From: Cellvibrionaceae bacterium
GTDB taxonomy: Bacteria > Pseudomonadota > Gammaproteobacteria > Pseudomonadales > Cellvibrionaceae
DNA length: 8,877 nt
Assembly (NCBI GenBank): GCA_025800435.1
Contig: JAOXRV010000018.1
Location: 1-8,877 of the forward strand
Direction: 5' to 3'
Under the pieces are notes generated by a model that saw only the letters and a list, made by a program, of their open reading frames with translations, ran no database searches and was not told where the DNA came from. Both the position numbers and the translations under genes were made by a program. How positions within the stretch are numbered: the stretch's first letter is position 1; each line of letters opens with the position of its first letter. Positions 5,855 through 8,877 of this stretch are shown here, piece after piece.

Positions 5855-7069
5855 ATGGAAATTATCAAAAAGTTTTTTTTATTTTCACTACTGTTATTCG
5901 GATTTAACCAAAGCTGGGCCATGCAAGACGACCCAGCGCACGAACAACCCAAGGGCCCCAATGGCGGCACCTTACTAAAGTCTGGCCAGGCGGCGCTGGA
6001 AATCACCCTATTTGAAGATGGGGTGCCGCCAGAGATGCGGGTATTCGCCTATCGAGATCACAAGCCCCTCGACCCGGCCCAGCTAACACTCAAGGTGCAA
6101 CTAAAACGCCTGGGTGGCAAGGTCGATAATTTGACTTTTCAGGCCGAGGGCGGCTATCTGCGCAGTGAACAGGTGGTGCTTGAGCCACACTCTTACGATG
6201 TCAGCGTAATGGCCACCTTTGCCGGTGAAACTCATCAGTGGCAATACCAAAGCCACGAGGGGCGCAGCCATATTCCCCCGCGTATCTTGGCCGCCTCGGG
6301 TATTAAAACCGAAGTGGCCGGCCCCCAGACACTGGCCATCAGCCGTCAGTTATTTGGGGTAATCGAAGCGCCGATTGAAAAACAAGCCGGTATCTTTGTG
6401 CCTTACCCAAGCACCGTAGAAAAAATTCACGTGAGCATTGGGCAAAAGGTAAAGAGTGGCCAGGCCATTGCCACCTTGCGCAATATTAAAACCCTACAGC
6501 GCTACACAATAAAAAGCCCCATCGCCGGTGAAGTGACCGAGTGGATTGCCAGCATTGGCCAGCGTGTGGATGCCGAGCCGCTGGCCAGGGTGATGGATCT
6601 ATCCCAGGTTTGGGTTGAAATGTCGGCCTTTCCGGAAGATATCGAGCAATTGGCACCGGGGCAAAAGGTGATTGCCGCCGATATGCACCAACACTTAAAA
6701 GCCGAGGGTAAAATTATTTATATTGCCCCGCAAATGACCGGCGGCCATATCGCCCGGGCCCGCGCGCTAATTGATAACCGCGATGGCCACTGGCGTCCGG
6801 GTATGCACGTAAAAGCCAAAGTAATTACCGAGCAGCGCAGCGTGGCGCTGGCGGTAAAAACCGAGGCGCTGCAGAGCTATCGTGAAATGGATGTAGTGTT
6901 CGGTAAATTTGGCGATACCTTTGAGGTGCGCATGCTGGAGCTGGGCGCCAGCGATGGCGATTATGTCGAGGTTTTAGCTGGGCTTGAGGCCGGCACTGAA
7001 TACGCCACCGTTAACAGTTTTATTATTAAAGCCGACGTCCTTAAAGACGGCGCCAGCCACGACCACTAA
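5855..7069 (+). CDS. czcB: Periplasmic adaptor (membrane fusion protein) of HME-RND efflux, CzcB-like
   Basis: Links the inner-membrane pump to the outer-membrane channel and may deliver metal ions to the pump. The 404-residue protein has a Sec signal (cleavage after SWA, residue 22). An N-terminal domain follows, typical of CzcB-like adaptors: GPNGG at 34-38, FEDGVPPEMRVFAY near 53-66, and EPHSYDV near 110-116. The barrel-sandwich (lipoyl) halves are at about 180-209 (VEKIHVSIGQKVKSG) and 216-245 (YTIKSPIAGEV). The beta-barrel spans about 250-330 and a membrane-proximal domain follows to the end. The C-terminus is DGASHDH, a short His tail common in this family. Only about seven residues join the lipoyl halves, so the alpha-helical hairpin seen in CusB- or MacA-type adaptors is absent. 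The start has a weak GGA seven bases upstream. The gene is 14 bases after czcC and 12 before the pump gene. Confidence 0.96.
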   Translation: MEIIKKFFLFSLLLFGFNQSWAMQDDPAHEQPKGPNGGTLLKSGQAALEITLFEDGVPPEMRVFAYRDHKPLDPAQLTLKVQLKRLGGKVDNLTFQAEGGYLRSEQVVLEPHSYDVSVMATFAGETHQWQYQSHEGRSHIPPRILAASGIKTEVAGPQTLAISRQLFGVIEAPIEKQAGIFVPYPSTVEKIHVSIGQKVKSGQAIATLRNIKTLQRYTIKSPIAGEVTEWIASIGQRVDAEPLARVMDLSQVWVEMSAFPEDIEQLAPGQKVIAADMHQHLKAEGKIIYIAPQMTGGHIARARALIDNRDGHWRPGMHVKAKVITEQRSVALAVKTEALQSYREMDVVFGKFGDTFEVRMLELGASDGDYVEVLAGLEAGTEYATVNSFIIKADVLKDGASHDH

Positions 7070-7074
7070 GGGGG
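7068..7074 (+). promoter_or_regulatory. Ribosome binding site of the pump gene overlapping the adaptor stop codon
   Basis: AAGGGGG begins within the TAA (7067-7069) of the adaptor gene and ends seven bases before the pump ATG at 7082. The overlap suggests that translation of the two genes is coupled. Confidence 0.5.
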
Positions 7075-7081
7075 CGTCAAC

Positions 7082-8877
7082 ATGGATAAGATTATCGCCT
7101 TTGCGGTGCATCGGCGTTGGCTGATTGTGGCCGTCACTGTGTTACTGGCCGGCCTGGGTTTTTATAACGCCCAGCGGCTGCCGGTGGATGCGGTGCCGGA
7201 TATCACCAATGTACAGGTTATGATTAATGCCCAGGCCGAGGGCTACTCGCCGCTGGAAACCGAACAGCGCATTAGTTATGTGATTGAAAATGCCATGGCG
7301 GGTATTCCCAAGTTGGATTACACCCGCTCCCTGTCCCGTTACGGCTTGGCCCAGGTCACGGTTATCTTTGAAGACGGCACCGATATTTACTGGGCCCGCC
7401 AGCAGGTGGCTGAGCGCTTACAGGGTATTCGCGGTGATTTACCCACGGGTATTGAGCCGGCCCTGGGGCCAATTGCCAGTGGCCTGGGGGAAATTTTTAG
7501 CTATGTGGTGCGGGCCAAACAAGGTGCTTTAAATGAGCAGGGCAGGGCCTATAGCCCCGAGGATTTGCGCACCTTACAAGACTGGGTGATTCGCCCCCAG
7601 TTGCTCAAGGTAAAAGGTATTACCGAGATCAACAGTATCGGCGGCTACGAGCGCGAGTACGAAGTGGTGCCCGAGCCTGGCAAGCTGCTGGCCTATAAGG
7701 TTGCGCTGAGTGATCTACTGGCGGCCTTACAGCGCAATAACCAAAACAGCGGCGCCGGCTTTATCGAACGCAATGGCGAGCAGTGGTTAATTCGCTCGCC
7801 GGGGCAGTTAAGTGATTTGCAAGATATTGGCGCGGTGGTGATTGCCAAGCGCGACGATGCCCCGGTGCGGGTGCGCGATGTGGCCGAGGTGCGCTACGGC
7901 AAACAACTGCGCAGCGGCGCCGCCACCCAAAACGGTGGCGAGGTGGTACTGGGCACCGCGTTTATGTTGCTGGGTGAAAATTCCCGTACCGTGGCCCAGG
8001 CCGTAGCCGACAAGCTTAGTTTGGTAAACCAGTCGCTACCCGACGGGGTAGAAGCGGTAGCGGTCTACAGCCGCACCAGTCTGGTGGATAAAACTATTGC
8101 CACGGTACAAACCAATCTGTTTGAGGGGGCGGTGCTGGTGATGGTGGTGCTGTTTGCTCTATTGGGTAATTTTCGCGCCGCGTTTATTGCCGCCTTGGTG
8201 ATTCCCCTGAGCATGTTGTTTGCCATTAGCGGTATGGCCGCCAACCGGGTCAGCGGTAATTTGATGAGCTTGGGCGCTATCGATTTTGGTTTGATTGTGG
8301 ATGGCGCGGTGATTGTGGTGGAAAACGCCCTGCGTCGCCTGGGCCTGGCCCAGCAACGTTTGGGCAGGGTGCTAAAGCTGCAAGAGCGCCTAAGCGAAGT
8401 GATCGCCAGTACCAAAGAGGTGTTTACCCCAGCGGTATTTGGGCTGCTGATTATTATGCTGGTGTACCTGCCCATCTTTGCCCTGTCTGGGGTTGAGGGT
8501 AAAATGTTCCACCCCATGGCGTTTACCGTTGTCGCCGCCTTATTGGGTGCGTTGATTTTTTCCATTACCTTTGTGCCGGCGGCCATCGCTATTTTGCTGC
8601 GTGGCTCAGTTGGCGAATCGGAAAATTTCCTGATGGCCAAAGCACGCAAGTTGTATCAACCGGTATTGGCCCTATCCTTAAAAGTGCCGGTGTTGATGGT
8701 AGCCATTGCCGGTATCTTGGTCGGCGCCAGCGCCTGGCAGCTTAGCCGTTTGGGCTCGGAGTTTTTACCCCAGCTCGATGAGCACGATATTGCCATGCAC
8801 GCCCTGCGCATTCCCGGTACCGGTTTGGATCAGGCCATTGGCATGCAGATTCAACTGGAAGAAGTGGTCAAACAATT
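7082..8877 (+). CDS. czcA: HME-RND heavy-metal efflux pump, CzcA-like (3' part cut by window edge)
   Basis: Inner-membrane proton antiporter that exports divalent metal ions. The visible 598 complete codons read without a stop; members are about 1,030-1,060 residues, so roughly the second half is missing. The N-terminus MDKIIAFAVHRRWL leads into the first membrane helix (about 12-30). The periplasmic porter region follows with LPVDAVPDITNVQV and the downstream YSPLETEQRI. Helices 2-6 run from about 340 to 500. Helix 4 holds GAIDFGLIVDGAVIVVEN with Asp401, Asp407 and Glu414, equal within one position to the proton-relay Asp402, Asp408 and Glu415 of Cupriavidus CzcA. This Asp-containing form fits Zn/Co/Cd/Ni pumps, not the CusA/SilA copper/silver group. 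After helix 7 comes the periplasmic LDEHDIAMHALRIPG segment near 565-579. It follows the adaptor gene by 12 bases with AAGGGGG upstream. Metal specificity is inferred from the motif only. Confidence 0.97.
   Translation, partial: MDKIIAFAVHRRWLIVAVTVLLAGLGFYNAQRLPVDAVPDITNVQVMINAQAEGYSPLETEQRISYVIENAMAGIPKLDYTRSLSRYGLAQVTVIFEDGTDIYWARQQVAERLQGIRGDLPTGIEPALGPIASGLGEIFSYVVRAKQGALNEQGRAYSPEDLRTLQDWVIRPQLLKVKGITEINSIGGYEREYEVVPEPGKLLAYKVALSDLLAALQRNNQNSGAGFIERNGEQWLIRSPGQLSDLQDIGAVVIAKRDDAPVRVRDVAEVRYGKQLRSGAATQNGGEVVLGTAFMLLGENSRTVAQAVADKLSLVNQSLPDGVEAVAVYSRTSLVDKTIATVQTNLFEGAVLVMVVLFALLGNFRAAFIAALVIPLSMLFAISGMAANRVSGNLMSLGAIDFGLIVDGAVIVVENALRRLGLAQQRLGRVLKLQERLSEVIASTKEVFTPAVFGLLIIMLVYLPIFALSGVEGKMFHPMAFTVVAALLGALIFSITFVPAAIAILLRGSVGESENFLMAKARKLYQPVLALSLKVPVLMVAIAGILVGASAWQLSRLGSEFLPQLDEHDIAMHALRIPGTGLDQAIGMQIQLEEVVKQ

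Noticed and set aside
5868..5880. A-run followed by eight T's early in the adaptor gene as a phase-variable slippage tract
   Set aside because: It encodes Lys-Phe-Phe in a normal signal peptide. The tract is only eight bases long, and nothing else points to on/off switching of this gene.
8065..8649. 194-codon minus-strand open frame
   Set aside because: It is antisense to the RND pump across helices 2-6. The pump frame is continuous and conserved, and the antisense product is low-complexity and without a family.
7082..8877. Copper/silver (CusA/SilA) identity for the pump
   Set aside because: Helix 4 has the Asp401/Asp407/Glu414 pattern of divalent-cation pumps; the Cus/Sil group lacks the first Asp.
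1..8877. CRISPR arrays, tRNA/rRNA genes, transposases or integration sites
   Set aside because: I saw no spaced repeats, tRNA-like cloverleaf sequence, transposase motifs or terminal inverted repeats with target duplications.

Overview
The window looks like chromosomal DNA from a gammaproteobacterium. The base composition is moderately GC-rich, the codon use is even, and the proteins read like those of marine or environmental polysaccharide-degrading lineages such as Cellvibrionales or Alteromonadales. That placement is an impression from protein style, not a computed result. I see no tRNA, rRNA, CRISPR array, insertion sequence or phage gene, and composition does not shift visibly along the window.

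Left part (1-3851): two exported peptidases are transcribed divergently from a 263-bp gap. On the minus strand is an M1-family zinc aminopeptidase made as a lipoprotein, whose C-terminus runs off the left edge. On the plus strand is a complete S9B dipeptidyl-peptidase IV-like serine peptidase. Together they could trim peptides outside the cytoplasm, with the DPP-IV type enzyme dealing with N-terminal X-Pro pairs that most aminopeptidases handle poorly. Just before the S9 gene, a start-less reading frame of 45 codons resembles the C-terminal part of an alpha/beta hydrolase and may be a gene remnant.

Right part (about 3962-8877): a heavy-metal efflux (HME-RND) locus in the order small histidine-rich exported protein, TolC-type outer-membrane factor (CzcC-like), periplasmic adaptor (CzcB-like), RND pump (CzcA-like, cut by the right edge). 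The last three genes are separated by only 14 and 12 bases and look like one transcription unit. The pump carries the Asp-Asp-Glu proton-relay signature of divalent-cation (Zn/Co/Cd/Ni) transporters, not the copper/silver (CusA) version. The adaptor keeps the N-terminal GPNGG-type domain but has no room for an alpha-helical hairpin between its two lipoyl halves. The histidine-rich protein sits upstream of the pump genes, as the CzcI-type accessory proteins do, and is a plausible periplasmic metal binder.

Non-coding DNA is short everywhere (no gap above 300 bases) but is rich in small inverted repeats: three successive ones between the S9 peptidase and the metal locus, and a possible attenuator plus two palindromes between the histidine-rich gene and the outer-membrane factor. 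No metal-responsive regulator lies in the window.
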